Origin: CALLJL01 sp964627255
Lineage (GTDB): Bacteria; Acidobacteriota; Aminicenantia; Aminicenantales; CALLJL01
Reading direction: 5' to 3'
NCBI GenBank assembly: GCA_964627255.1
Contig: CAZVIN010000128.1
Location: 16,211-80,210, forward strand
DNA: 64,000 nucleotides
In this document: positions 48,854-57,663 of the stretch, piece by piece
How positions within the stretch are numbered: position 1 is the stretch's first letter
Layout of the letters: every line of letters begins with the position of its first letter
Notes under the pieces: generated by a model
What the model was told of the DNA's origin: nothing
What the model saw: only the letters and a program-made list of their open reading frames with translations
Databases searched by the model: none
Position numbers and translations under genes: made by a program

Positions 48854-51216
48854 CAGGAGCTCTTTTTTAGCTGCTTTAAATAATTCTGGACATCAACCAG
48901 AATCTCCCGAGGTTTACTGCCCTCAGAAGGTCCGATAATTCCCTCTCTTTCCATCTGGTCGATAATCCGGGCGGCCCGATTATAACCGAGTTTAAGCCGA
49001 CGTTGTAAGTAGGAAGCTGAAGCCTGGCCCGTCAGCAGGACCAATTCCACGGCCTTCTCGTAAAGCTCGTCCTTTTCTCCGTATTCCCAAGCCAGCTCTT
49101 CGGCTGAACTCTTAATGACCTGGATAAGACGTTCATCATAGGCGGGGGTGCCCTGCTCCCGGACATATTTTACTAATCGCGTAATTTCTGATACCGAGAT
49201 ATAGGCACAATGAAGGCGGATAAGTCGAGGATAATTGGGAGGGAGAAAGAGCATATCCCCTAAGCCTAAAAGTTTTTCCGCGCCGACGGTATCGATAATA
49301 ATCCTGGAATCAACTTTCGACGGCACCCGGAAGGCAATCCGGCAGGAGAAGTTATTTTTGATGGTTCCAGTGATAACATCTATCGACGGCCTCTGCGTGG
49401 CCATGACTAAATGAATGCCCACCGCCCGGGCCAATTGGGATAGCCGGGTGATGCAGTATTCGACTTCTTGAGCCCCGACCATCATCAACTCGGCTAACTC
49501 ATCGATGATGATGACAATATACGGAAGGGGCTTGAGTTTTTGTTTTTCTTCCTGGCTAAGCCGGCCCTTCTTTTCTTGAAGAAGTTGCTTAATCAGGCTG
49601 TTATATTGCTCGATATTCCTCACCCGCATCTTATTCATCAGGTCAAAGCGTTCGTCCATCTTGCGGATGGCATCCAGCAGAATGGCTCCGGCTTTCTTTG
49701 GGTCGTTAACTACCGGGCTAAGAAGATGGGGGATGCCGTCATATAGCGTGAATTCGAGTCTTTTGGGGTCGATAAGAATTATTTTTACCTCTTCTGGCGT
49801 GGCCTTATAGAGAATACTGGCGATTAAAGCGTTGAGGCAGACACTTTTGCCTGTCCCGGTGGCCCCGGCAATAAGTAGGTGAGGCATAAGAGAAAGGTCG
49901 GTTATATAGACTTCTCCATGGACGGTTTTCCCCAAGGCAAACGTCAGTTTAGAAGGGGATTTAATGAATTTTTCTGATTGGAGGATATCGCGCAGGCGGA
50001 TGATTTCCCGCTTATTATTCGGGATTTCCACGCCGAGCGAGCTCTTGCCCGGAATGCGCTGAATCCGGACCGATTCCGCACCCAGCGCCAAGGAAAGGTC
50101 TTCGGCCAAGCTGGCTACCTGGCTCACTTTAATCCCGGGGTTAGGATAAAACTCGTAAGTAGTGATAACCGGCCCGGGGTGGTATTCGCGAACCTCCCCT
50201 TCTACTCTAAACTCCCGCAGCTTTTCTTCGATGCGCATTTTCTTGTCGTAAAGTTCGTTTTTATCTACCTCGTCAGCCGGCGTGCCTAACTCCAGGAGAT
50301 TAAAAGGTGGAAAGCGATAGCCGCCTCTCGGCTCAAGCTCAGGGAAGAGATACTTTTCTTCAGGTCGGGAAACAGGCGCTCGCGGCATTGTGGCTGACGC
50401 CGGAGTGGCCTCCCAAGCAGCTTCTTTGCGGACAGGCTCCTTAGGTTTGGGGGTCGGTTCCTTGGCCTTTTCCTGAGGCTTTTTCTCTTCCCTTTCTTTG
50501 GGCTTAGTTTTTTCCTTTACTTGACTGGGCGGCGCGTATTTTTCCAAGATTCGTCGTCTCATTTTTTCCTTAGATTTAACTCGCTGAAAACGGCTGACGC
50601 GAATATGGATTTCTTTGAAGGCAAAACGGAAGACCTGCTGCAGCGAGGCCGCCAGGTTTTGGAGAGAGAACTGCGTCGTCAGGAGAAAAAACACTAGGAG
50701 GCAACAGCTCAGAAATATCAAGGAGCCGGTGCGGTTAAAAAGGCTGAGAAGAAAGAGGGCGACAAGATGACCGAAAAGACCACCAGCCTGAATCTCGCTG
50801 CCTCCCCAGCGGAAGGACGACAATACCAGGCTGAAAAGAGGGTTGATAATCAGAAGAAAGATTAGGCCGGTAAGGAGGGAAAGCAGCCAGCGCGACCAGG
50901 TGGCTTGGCGGATAACGCGAATAAACCAAAAACCGAGAAGGATGGGGATAAGGAAGGCAGAGAGGCCAAAAAGAACCAGCAGGGAGTCAGCTAAATAAGA
51001 GCCGACCTTTCCTCCATAATTATGAATTCTTCCTTCCTCCGAGCTGACCTGAGACCAGGAGGGGTCAAAAGAATTATAGCTAAAAAGACTGATGACGATG
51101 AATATGGCTAAAGCCAGGGTGAGGAGGCTGACCAGTTCAATAAAGAGCCGCTTTTTTTTTGAGGTGGAACGGGAAGCACCCTCCCCCTCCTCAGCTAACC
51201 TCTTCCTTTTTTTCAT
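48853..51216 (-). CDS. ftsK: DNA translocase FtsK/SpoIIIE
   Basis: A 787-residue septal DNA pump. Four N-terminal transmembrane helices (about 26-180), a charged, proline/lysine-rich linker (about 220-275), then the motor: alpha domain EVREYHPGPVITTYEFYPNPGIKVSQV, Walker A LIAGATGTGKSVCLNALI (about 449), Walker B YIVIIIDELAELMM, RLSQLARAVGIHLVMATQRPSID. The C-terminal gamma winged helix ends LKLGYNRAARIIDQMEREGIIG and reads KOPS-like signals. The ATG lies 8 nt after a perfect TATAAT and without a Shine-Dalgarno. Confidence 0.96.
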   Translation of the reverse strand: MKKRKRLAEEGEGASRSTSKKKRLFIELVSLLTLALAIFIVISLFSYNSFDPSWSQVSSEEGRIHNYGGKVGSYLADSLLVLFGLSAFLIPILLGFWFIRVIRQATWSRWLLSLLTGLIFLLIINPLFSLVLSSFRWGGSEIQAGGLFGHLVALFLLSLFNRTGSLIFLSCCLLVFFLLTTQFSLQNLAASLQQVFRFAFKEIHIRVSRFQRVKSKEKMRRRILEKYAPPSQVKEKTKPKEREEKKPQEKAKEPTPKPKEPVRKEAAWEATPASATMPRAPVSRPEEKYLFPELEPRGGYRFPPFNLLELGTPADEVDKNELYDKKMRIEEKLREFRVEGEVREYHPGPVITTYEFYPNPGIKVSQVASLAEDLSLALGAESVRIQRIPGKSSLGVEIPNNKREIIRLRDILQSEKFIKSPSKLTFALGKTVHGEVYITDLSLMPHLLIAGATGTGKSVCLNALIASILYKATPEEVKIILIDPKRLEFTLYDGIPHLLSPVVNDPKKAGAILLDAIRKMDERFDLMNKMRVRNIEQYNSLIKQLLQEKKGRLSQEEKQKLKPLPYIVIIIDELAELMMVGAQEVEYCITRLSQLARAVGIHLVMATQRPSIDVITGTIKNNFSCRIAFRVPSKVDSRIIIDTVGAEKLLGLGDMLFLPPNYPRLIRLHCAYISVSEITRLVKYVREQGTPAYDERLIQVIKSSAEELAWEYGEKDELYEKAVELVLLTGQASASYLQRRLKLGYNRAARIIDQMEREGIIGPSEGSKPREILVDVQNYLKQLKKSS

Positions 51217-51224
51217 TTGCGGTT

Positions 51225-51253
51225 ATTATATCATAGAGGTCTTAATTTTCTAA
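51225..51253 (-). promoter_or_regulatory. Promoter of ftsK, leaderless geometry
   Basis: TTAGAA (51248-51253), 17 bp, perfect TATAAT (51225-51230), 8 nt (AACCGCAA) to the ATG. The -35 is weak (three of six). Confidence 0.5.
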
Positions 51254-51365
51254 CCTCCTGTTTTCTCGTCGTACCGGGGCTTTAATGTGATTTTTTAATA
51301 ATTTTTAGGTTAATTATTTGTAAGGATAGGCTAATTATTTAGCTTGCATCATGGCGGCTTAAAAC

Positions 51366-52436
51366 CTAATCTTCCTCCACTGCTTCCAGCTGGACCCGAA
51401 GTCTCACCTTTTTGCCCTGGCGAAGAATTTCGAGCTCGACGAAATCGCCCACCTCGTGCTTCTCCAGGACATAGGCTAAGTTGTCATAAGTGGTAATGGC
51501 CGTTCCGTCCGCGCTGAGGATGATATCTCCCAAAACATATTCTCCCCTGAGGGTACGGGAAATGCCTCGCAGACCGGCCTTAGCTGCGTTGCTCTGGGGG
51601 TAGACTCTGGCCACGATGACGCCTTTTACTCCCAGACGAGCGGCGATGGAGTCCGCGACCACTGAGATTCCTAAACCCGCTCGAATGAATTTACCATAGC
51701 GAATCAATTGGGGGATAACTCTTTTCACCGTATCTACAGGTATAGCAAAACCGATTCCCGCCGAGGCTCCTCCCGGAGCAATGATGGCCGTATTAACGCC
51801 AATCAATCGACCCTGCGAATCCAGCAGCGGCCCTCCCGAATTACCCGGGTTGATCGCCGCATCTGTCTGGATGACATTATGGATTTTGCGCTCGCTCATC
51901 GAGGTAATTTCGCGACCCAGAGCACTAACTACTCCGACCGTTAGGGTATGGTCCAAGCCAAAGGGATTTCCTATGGCCAGCACCTTCTGGCCGACTTGAA
52001 GATTGGCCGAACTTCCTAAGGGAATCGGCGGAAGCAATTGCTCTGGCGCATTGACCTTTAACACGGCCAAATCTTTGCTCGGCGCCACCCCGACCAACTC
52101 TGCACTGTAGGTTGAGTTATCAGCGAGAGTAATATTAAGCGAGGTCGCCCCTTCAACTACATGATAGTTAGTGACGATATGGCCGCTCTTATCCCAGATG
52201 AACCCGCTGCCCGTGCCTTGAGGTATTTCAAAAACGTCGAGGGTGAAAAAGTCTCGCTTTAATATTAAGCTGGTAATGAAAACCACCGAGGCCGCGGTTT
52301 TTTGGAAAATTTCAATCGTGTTTTTCTCATCCGGTAATAAAGACGCCGTTTGCGGCCTTAAATTGGGAGCAATGAATAAAGCCCAAAAAAGAAAGAAACT
52401 AAATAGGACGAAGAGTTTTCTTTGATTTGTTCTCAT
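51366..52436 (-). CDS. HtrA/DegP-family serine protease with one PDZ domain
   Basis: About 356 residues. A signal anchor (LFVLFSFFLFWALFIAP) is followed by the trypsin-like domain: catalytic His in GHIVTNYHVVEGA, Asp in PSKDLAVLKV and Ser in INPGNSGGPLLDSQGRLIGVN. One C-terminal PDZ domain (GVIVARVYPQSNAAKAGLRG ... LGDIILSADGTAITTYDNL) follows. With one PDZ it is DegS-like in layout, but no RseA-type partner is near. ATG 52436 is chosen because AGGAG lies just upstream. The GTG at 52454 would overlap that site. Confidence 0.93.
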   Translation of the reverse strand: MRTNQRKLFVLFSFFLFWALFIAPNLRPQTASLLPDEKNTIEIFQKTAASVVFITSLILKRDFFTLDVFEIPQGTGSGFIWDKSGHIVTNYHVVEGATSLNITLADNSTYSAELVGVAPSKDLAVLKVNAPEQLLPPIPLGSSANLQVGQKVLAIGNPFGLDHTLTVGVVSALGREITSMSERKIHNVIQTDAAINPGNSGGPLLDSQGRLIGVNTAIIAPGGASAGIGFAIPVDTVKRVIPQLIRYGKFIRAGLGISVVADSIAARLGVKGVIVARVYPQSNAAKAGLRGISRTLRGEYVLGDIILSADGTAITTYDNLAYVLEKHEVGDFVELEILRQGKKVRLRVQLEAVEED

Positions 52437-52745
52437 TTTATTGTCTCCTTTCACCCTGATTTGGCCAGTTTTTTCAACCCACGAGGGAGAATCCTCTTTC
52501 CCGCCCGGTTCATCTCCAGGGCTATCTAATCCCTTCCAAGTATAAGCTAAGCCGCCTCTCTTTGCTATTATGGTTTTGAGAAAACTTCCTGTCCTTGCTT
52601 ATTTTTCGTCAAATTAAGCGGGGAGATGGGTATCCTCTATTTATCTTTCAAATCAGCCTGACAAAAAAAGAGAATATCTAAAGTAGAGGTCGGTTGGAGA
52701 AAAATTGGCGAGAGCGAAACCGTGAGGTTATGGGCCAGGTGTTTA
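52437..52745. other. Intergenic stretch, nothing assigned
   Basis: About 300 bp upstream of the HtrA gene and behind the glycosyltransferase. The region holds no reading frame of note. A minus-strand TATACT near 52545-52555 lacks a good -35. No terminator hairpin with a U-tract was found. Confidence 0.25.
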
Positions 52746-55133
52746 TTAATTTAGGTTTTTTAATTCCGGGGGTGGTTCAAGGTGGATTATTCTCGGGCCC
52801 CCAGCTTTTTCGGCCAGGTCTAAGTCAGTGTAATAATCATAGCCGATTGAAACCGTAAAGTTAGGCGACAGATTAGTTAGGGCGGTCTCGATTGCGGCGG
52901 GAGCTTTGGTTGCGGCCTCGGTTCCTCCCAGAAGCCCAGAAAAGAGAAGTATCCTTTGCTTCTGCTGGGATTCATGGTCTTTAATTTCTATCCAGGGATT
53001 AAGAACGGAGTCATTCCCCCAGCGCAATTCGCCGCCATAAATCGAAGCATTCATCAACCAAGTCCCAGAACTTTGACGAAAGGTAGTTTTTTGGAAGTAA
53101 TCTTCCCCCCTTTCACCGCCGACCCTCTGGTAATAAAAAATAAATTCTAAAGAAGGGTTGGTTAAATCAGAAGTAGTTATTTCGGCCAATTTCATTTCTT
53201 TGCGCCTAAAAGCCGTTGACTCTTGAAGCCAGGGCTGGCGGAGAAACTTTATCTCATAGCCTATATATAATTTTAGGCCGGGAGAAATTGGGCCAATTTT
53301 CTGAGAGAGCAGGCAACTTACTTTTTCTGTTGTTTTTATTTCCGCTGGATAAAGAGGGACCAGAAAAATTTCCTCGCCTTGCCTGCTTTCTCCTCTAAGA
53401 TATAAATTCCTGATGGCTTCTTCTTTCTGTTCTAATGGCAAGGCAAGAAGGGAGGCCGTTATTGCCCAATTATTTTCTTCAATTTTTTGAAGACGCAGCC
53501 GTTCGGAGAAGGCCTCGAAATTTCCGGGAAAACCGGGGTCAGGGAGGCGGCTCAGGCGGTAAATTTTTATGGTCGGGTTATGTAAGTCCAAAAGATATTC
53601 ATCCCAGCGAGGTTTAAAGGTTTTGACCAGAACGGCTTTTTCATCCAGGGCTTGGTAGAAGCTGGCCTCAACAGGAAATTCTTGAGGGTAACGAGTAAAC
53701 CGGGCGTACATGATATCGCTGACGATGATATATTCGATGCGGCGCCGCAGTAACCATTCCAGGTCAGCTTGATAAAGAGCATGGCGGTAGGTGACTCGGT
53801 AGCGCTTTCGGGAAACCTGCGGACAATAGGATTCAAGGGCTAAGCGGGTGCCGGCCGGGATGTTAGCCTCTATCCAATGCTTGGCTGTGGTGCGCGTATC
53901 TTCCTGGGTTAGCGAGTAATTAAAACGGCTTACCTTCCAGACAGAGGGGAGAAGAATAACTAATAGGGCCGCAGTTGTGGTTATTTCTAAGACAAGACGA
54001 CCAGAAATCTTAATTTTATTAAAAAATCTTTGGAGATAATCGCGGAGATAACTGAAGCCTATGGCCCCGATAAGGCAAAAAAATGGCGCTAAGGGCAAGA
54101 GGTAGCGAGTGGCGCGGGTTTTCCAGGTGCCCGTTAACAAAAAAAGGACGAGCGGAAAAGAAATGAGGATTAGGTTCTGGCGGCGTGGCCGCAGAAAAGA
54201 GAAGAGAAGTCCGGCATAGACCAAAAATTGGAAAATAAGGCCAGTGTTTTCCGCCAAGCCATACTGGAGATAAAAAAGCCAGGCAGGCTGGGCCGTGGAT
54301 GAGCCAAAATGGCCCAAGCTGAAAAGATGGGCTGATTGCCAGCGGAAATCTCGCCAGAAAGTTGCTCGGTCAAGCCAGGCATAGGGCGTACCGAGGGAAA
54401 AAACAACCAAAAAGGTCAAACCCCAGAGAAAAAGACCCGGATTCAGGAAAACCTTCCACCAGCTTTCTTTTTTTTCTTGGGTGCGGAATGCCTGGGCCAG
54501 AATAAGAGGCAGAACGAGGAAATGGCCGCCGTATTTGGTGGTGAAGGCTAAACCGGCGAAAAGTCCTGACCAGATGAAATGGCGAATCTTCCCTCGCTCA
54601 TAAATTTTAAAGACCTGAAAATAGCTCAGGACGAGGAAAAAAACCATGGGCGCATCAGGAACAAGATAATGGGAAATCTTATTATGTTCAGGAGAAAAAA
54701 TTAGAGCTAAGGCAGCTAATGCGCCCACCCAGGGACCAGCCAAATATTTGCCCAAGTGATAAATAGCCACAATTGTTCCCACGCTAAGAAATACTGTCAG
54801 TAAGCGGCCGAGGAGTATGTACCCGGTCGGATTACGGCTGAAATGATTGAGGAAATCAGGAAAGGAAGCAAACTGGCCTCCCAGGCCAAGGGCATGGCCA
54901 ACAAAGTAGTAAAGCTTCCAGAGGCCGGCGACAGCATAGGTATAAAGAGAAGGGACATGGAAGAAATGGGGGTTTAGGTCGCCCCGGAGATAGTTGAGAG
55001 AGATTTGGGCGAAGCGCTCTTCGTCGACATGATAGATAAAAGGAAGGCTGAAATTAATCCCCCAAAGCCTGACTCCAAGAGCAAGAATAAGAATGACCCA
55101 GGGTAACCAGGGCTCAATTTTCTTTCGCGTCAT
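52746..55133 (-). CDS. GT-C glycosyltransferase, ArnT/PMT (GT39-like) family
   Basis: A 795-residue polytopic protein. About ten transmembrane helices occupy residues 1-420. The first periplasmic loop has the catalytic acidic pair in FIYHVDEERFAQIS, the family hallmark, then GRLLTVFLSVGTIVAIYHLG and a central KYGGHFLVLPLILAQAF. The C-terminal 350 residues are a soluble periplasmic domain of unknown specificity. Such enzymes use polyprenyl-phosphate sugars to modify lipid A, polysaccharide or protein. A promoter with -10 TATATT ends 9 nt upstream, and it is divergent from a methyltransferase gene. Confidence 0.85.
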   Translation of the reverse strand: MTRKKIEPWLPWVILILALGVRLWGINFSLPFIYHVDEERFAQISLNYLRGDLNPHFFHVPSLYTYAVAGLWKLYYFVGHALGLGGQFASFPDFLNHFSRNPTGYILLGRLLTVFLSVGTIVAIYHLGKYLAGPWVGALAALALIFSPEHNKISHYLVPDAPMVFFLVLSYFQVFKIYERGKIRHFIWSGLFAGLAFTTKYGGHFLVLPLILAQAFRTQEKKESWWKVFLNPGLFLWGLTFLVVFSLGTPYAWLDRATFWRDFRWQSAHLFSLGHFGSSTAQPAWLFYLQYGLAENTGLIFQFLVYAGLLFSFLRPRRQNLILISFPLVLFLLTGTWKTRATRYLLPLAPFFCLIGAIGFSYLRDYLQRFFNKIKISGRLVLEITTTAALLVILLPSVWKVSRFNYSLTQEDTRTTAKHWIEANIPAGTRLALESYCPQVSRKRYRVTYRHALYQADLEWLLRRRIEYIIVSDIMYARFTRYPQEFPVEASFYQALDEKAVLVKTFKPRWDEYLLDLHNPTIKIYRLSRLPDPGFPGNFEAFSERLRLQKIEENNWAITASLLALPLEQKEEAIRNLYLRGESRQGEEIFLVPLYPAEIKTTEKVSCLLSQKIGPISPGLKLYIGYEIKFLRQPWLQESTAFRRKEMKLAEITTSDLTNPSLEFIFYYQRVGGERGEDYFQKTTFRQSSGTWLMNASIYGGELRWGNDSVLNPWIEIKDHESQQKQRILLFSGLLGGTEAATKAPAAIETALTNLSPNFTVSIGYDYYTDLDLAEKAGGPRIIHLEPPPELKNLN

Positions 55134-55142
55134 GATAATCGA

Positions 55143-55171
55143 AATATATCCGAAGATAATCAGAGGTTCAA
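55143..55171 (-). promoter_or_regulatory. Promoter of the first glycosyltransferase, leaderless geometry
   Basis: TTGAAC (55166-55171), 17 bp, TATATT (55143-55148), 9 nt to the ATG at 55131-55133, with no Shine-Dalgarno. It is back to back with the plus-strand promoter at 55189, leaving only 17 bp between the two -35 boxes. Confidence 0.55.
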
Positions 55172-55188
55172 GGCAGGTTAGGCTATTT

Positions 55189-55217
55189 TTGACAGCGCCG
55201 CGGCCCCGCCTTAGAAT
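55189..55217 (+). promoter_or_regulatory. Promoter of the Trm112-like methyltransferase gene
   Basis: TTGACA (55189-55194), exactly 17 bp, TAGAAT (55212-55217), 9 nt to the ATG. The intervening GGGAAGG could be a Shine-Dalgarno only if transcription starts within it, so a near-leaderless message is expected. Confidence 0.6.
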
Positions 55218-55226
55218 GGGAAGGTT

Positions 55227-56219
55227 ATGAGAGAAAATTTAATTGAAATTTTAGTTTGCCCTAACTGCTCGGGAGAATTCAGGCTTCATGAAGCTCGCCG
55301 GGCTAACGGGGAAATAGAAGAAGGGTCATTGCAATGTCTAAGGTGCGGCCAGGCTTATCCTATTATCCGCTTCATCCCCCGTTTCTTGCCGCCAGCCCAT
55401 TATGCTCTTTTTCGTACTACCTGGCGTAACTTTGGTTTTTCCTGGCGGCGCTTTGCTCATATTTATAGCGACCCTCGGGATTTCCTGGATTGGGTCAAGC
55501 CAGTGACACCTGATTTTTTCGCCGGGAAAAGAGTGGTGGATGCCGGTTGTGGGACGGGCATGCATGCACGGTTTGCGGCTCAGTTTGGAGCCAAAGAGGT
55601 GGTGGCTTTTGATTTGAGCCCGGCCGTGGAGGTGGCCAGGGAAAATGTTCGCGGCTGGCCTCAAGTCCAAGTTGTTCAAGCTGATATTTATCATCTGCCG
55701 CTTAGGACGGGTTTTGATTATGTTTATTGCATCGGAGTTCTCCAGCATCTACCTGACCCCGAAAGGGGTTTTCTTAACTTAGCCCGGCTGCTTCCAAGAG
55801 GCGGGTGGCTTTCCATCTGGGTCTACGGGTATGAAGGAACGGCGGCAGTCCGATATTTTGTCGACCCGGCTCGCCGCTTAACTTCCCGACTGCCTCTCTC
55901 AATTATTTATGGCCTCAGCTTTCTGCCGACGGCTGTCTTTTTCCTGTTAGCCCAAGGATTGAGAAGGGCACAAAAAGATTTATTTAAAGCTTCCGGTTCC
56001 TGGACAAAAAAAATTCCTCTGGCCGAGTATTTAATCTACATGTCACAATTTAATTTCACCTACCTGCATAACTCCGTTTTTGACCAGCTTATTGCGCCGA
56101 TAACAAGATATTTTCGGCGTCAAGAAGTCGAGTCCTGGTTTAAGAAAGCGGGAATGAGCGACGTCCTCATCACCTCGCGGAATGAAATGAGCTGGAGAGG
56201 CTTCGGCCAAAGGGGTTAA
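55227..56219 (+). CDS. SAM-dependent methyltransferase with N-terminal zinc ribbon
   Basis: A 330-residue protein. The N-terminal Trm112p-like ribbon uses CPNCSGEFRLHE and CLRCGQAYPIIRFIPRF. The class I methyltransferase core has motif I VVDAGCGTGMHARFAAQFG (about 107-125), VVAFDLSPAVEVAREN and YCIGVLQHLPDPERGFLNLA. A hydrophobic helical segment (IIYGLSFLPTAVFFLLAQGL) follows the core, hinting at membrane association. The type is common in polysaccharide or glycolipid loci. The substrate is unknown. It ends 10 bp from the convergent radical SAM gene. Confidence 0.85.
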   Translation: MRENLIEILVCPNCSGEFRLHEARRANGEIEEGSLQCLRCGQAYPIIRFIPRFLPPAHYALFRTTWRNFGFSWRRFAHIYSDPRDFLDWVKPVTPDFFAGKRVVDAGCGTGMHARFAAQFGAKEVVAFDLSPAVEVARENVRGWPQVQVVQADIYHLPLRTGFDYVYCIGVLQHLPDPERGFLNLARLLPRGGWLSIWVYGYEGTAAVRYFVDPARRLTSRLPLSIIYGLSFLPTAVFFLLAQGLRRAQKDLFKASGSWTKKIPLAEYLIYMSQFNFTYLHNSVFDQLIAPITRYFRRQEVESWFKKAGMSDVLITSRNEMSWRGFGQRG

Positions 56220-56229
56220 GACGCCAAGA

Positions 56230-57615
56230 TTATTGGCGCAAGAGGTGGAAGGCATTGGAAATTGCCTCCCAAAGCTCACGGCCAGAACGAATTTCTTTAA
56301 GCCTTTTCCAGACATAGCTCGGCCGCAGATAAAAAGCGCGGTTGGCCTTTTTTCTCAGTCTCCAGATTTCCTCTCGGGAGAGGTCGGGGCTGTCAAAAAG
56401 AGGAAATTCAGTACTATCGAAGGAGAGAAGGTCGGCCGGGATTAAACCCCGAGCGATGGCTTCCTGACGGAGCCTTGTCCCCACATCCGGGGTGGCAATA
56501 GCAAAGGAAGCGACCTCGAGAGGCAGGTTTTTGGCCAGTTGGATCGTCCGGTCGATTGATTCTCTGGTTTCTCCGGGCAGACCGAGGATAAAATATCCCA
56601 GCACCTTGAGGCCAAACCGTTTTATCAGGTCCACCTTGGCGTAAACTTCGGCCGGGGAAATAGGTTTGGAATATTTTTTAAGGATAGCTTCGTCACCGCT
56701 TTCGATGCCGACAGAAACCGTGTGGCACCCAGCCCGCCTCATCCATTCTATTTTTTCTTCGTTCAAAGACTTAAGCTCAGCGTTGCAGCTCCAGGTAAAA
56801 TCAAGTTCTTCGGCGACCATCTGTTGACAGAGAGAGACCACGCGTTTAGTGCTGACGGTCAAAGTCGGGTCCTGGAAAAGAATTTCTTTTATTCCCAGAC
56901 GCTGAAGATAGCGCAATTCTTCTAAAACATTGCTCAGGCGGCGCTGGCGATAACCAAAGGCTCCGGCTGTACAGAAGGCGCAGTGAAAAGGGCAGCCCAA
57001 AGAAGTGATGACCACCGTAAAGGGAAAGCGTCTGGCGATTGGCAGCCGATAGCGGCGATAGGGAAAGAGTTCATGCTGGGGAACGGGGAAGGAAAATTCG
57101 AGCGGCGGCCGCTCTTCACTTTTAATTAACGAGTCGTTATGGCGAAAGATGAGCCCTCGCAGCGGCTTATCCTTTTCCCCTTGGAGATAACTTAGAAGGC
57201 TTTCTTCCGTAAAATCGAGGAGAAGGGCGTCAAGGTAGGTATGCTGAAGAAGCAGCTCCTGGCCGATAAACTTCAAAATGCCGGCACTGGCAATTATTTT
57301 GACCGATGGTTTTTCCTTTTTTAGTCTTCTCATCAAGGCCAGGTCTGATTTCAGCGTGGCTGTTCCGGTGGTAAAAATAAGTGCGGCATAGTCGTTCTTT
57401 CTTACCTCTTCGACTACTTTCTCTGGGCTAAGGCCTTCGATAATGGCGTCGATAGCTTCGACCTGAAAAGCCTGGCTCAAAAGGCCGCTCAGGGCCAATA
57501 AATCCTGGGGTGGCCAGTAATAGTCAGCCTTAGAAGAAAAACTGCAATAATAATCACGGATATAGAGTTTATCGCCTGGAGGGTTTAGAAGAAGAAGCCG
57601 ACGTTCCGAGCTCAT
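56230..57615 (-). CDS. B12-binding-domain radical SAM protein
   Basis: A 461-residue enzyme. The N-terminal cobalamin-binding-like domain runs from LLLLNPPGDKLYIRDYYCS to about residue 150 (PPQDLLALSGLLSQAFQVEAIDA). The radical SAM core has the CX3CX2C cluster motif in SLGCPFHCAFCTAGAFG (about 208-224), then LFQDPTLTVSTKRVVSLC, SVGIESGDEAILKKYSKPIS and YFILGLPGETRESIDRTI. Relatives include hopanoid- and lipid-modifying or P-methylase-like enzymes. The substrate here is open. The B12-binding His motif DxHxxG is not evident, so cobalamin binding is uncertain. Confidence 0.87.
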   Translation of the reverse strand: MSSERRLLLLNPPGDKLYIRDYYCSFSSKADYYWPPQDLLALSGLLSQAFQVEAIDAIIEGLSPEKVVEEVRKNDYAALIFTTGTATLKSDLALMRRLKKEKPSVKIIASAGILKFIGQELLLQHTYLDALLLDFTEESLLSYLQGEKDKPLRGLIFRHNDSLIKSEERPPLEFSFPVPQHELFPYRRYRLPIARRFPFTVVITSLGCPFHCAFCTAGAFGYRQRRLSNVLEELRYLQRLGIKEILFQDPTLTVSTKRVVSLCQQMVAEELDFTWSCNAELKSLNEEKIEWMRRAGCHTVSVGIESGDEAILKKYSKPISPAEVYAKVDLIKRFGLKVLGYFILGLPGETRESIDRTIQLAKNLPLEVASFAIATPDVGTRLRQEAIARGLIPADLLSFDSTEFPLFDSPDLSREEIWRLRKKANRAFYLRPSYVWKRLKEIRSGRELWEAISNAFHLLRQ

Positions 57616-57663
57616 TTAATTTCCTCAACGAGGGATGAAGCTGAACCCGCTAATTTCTTAAAT

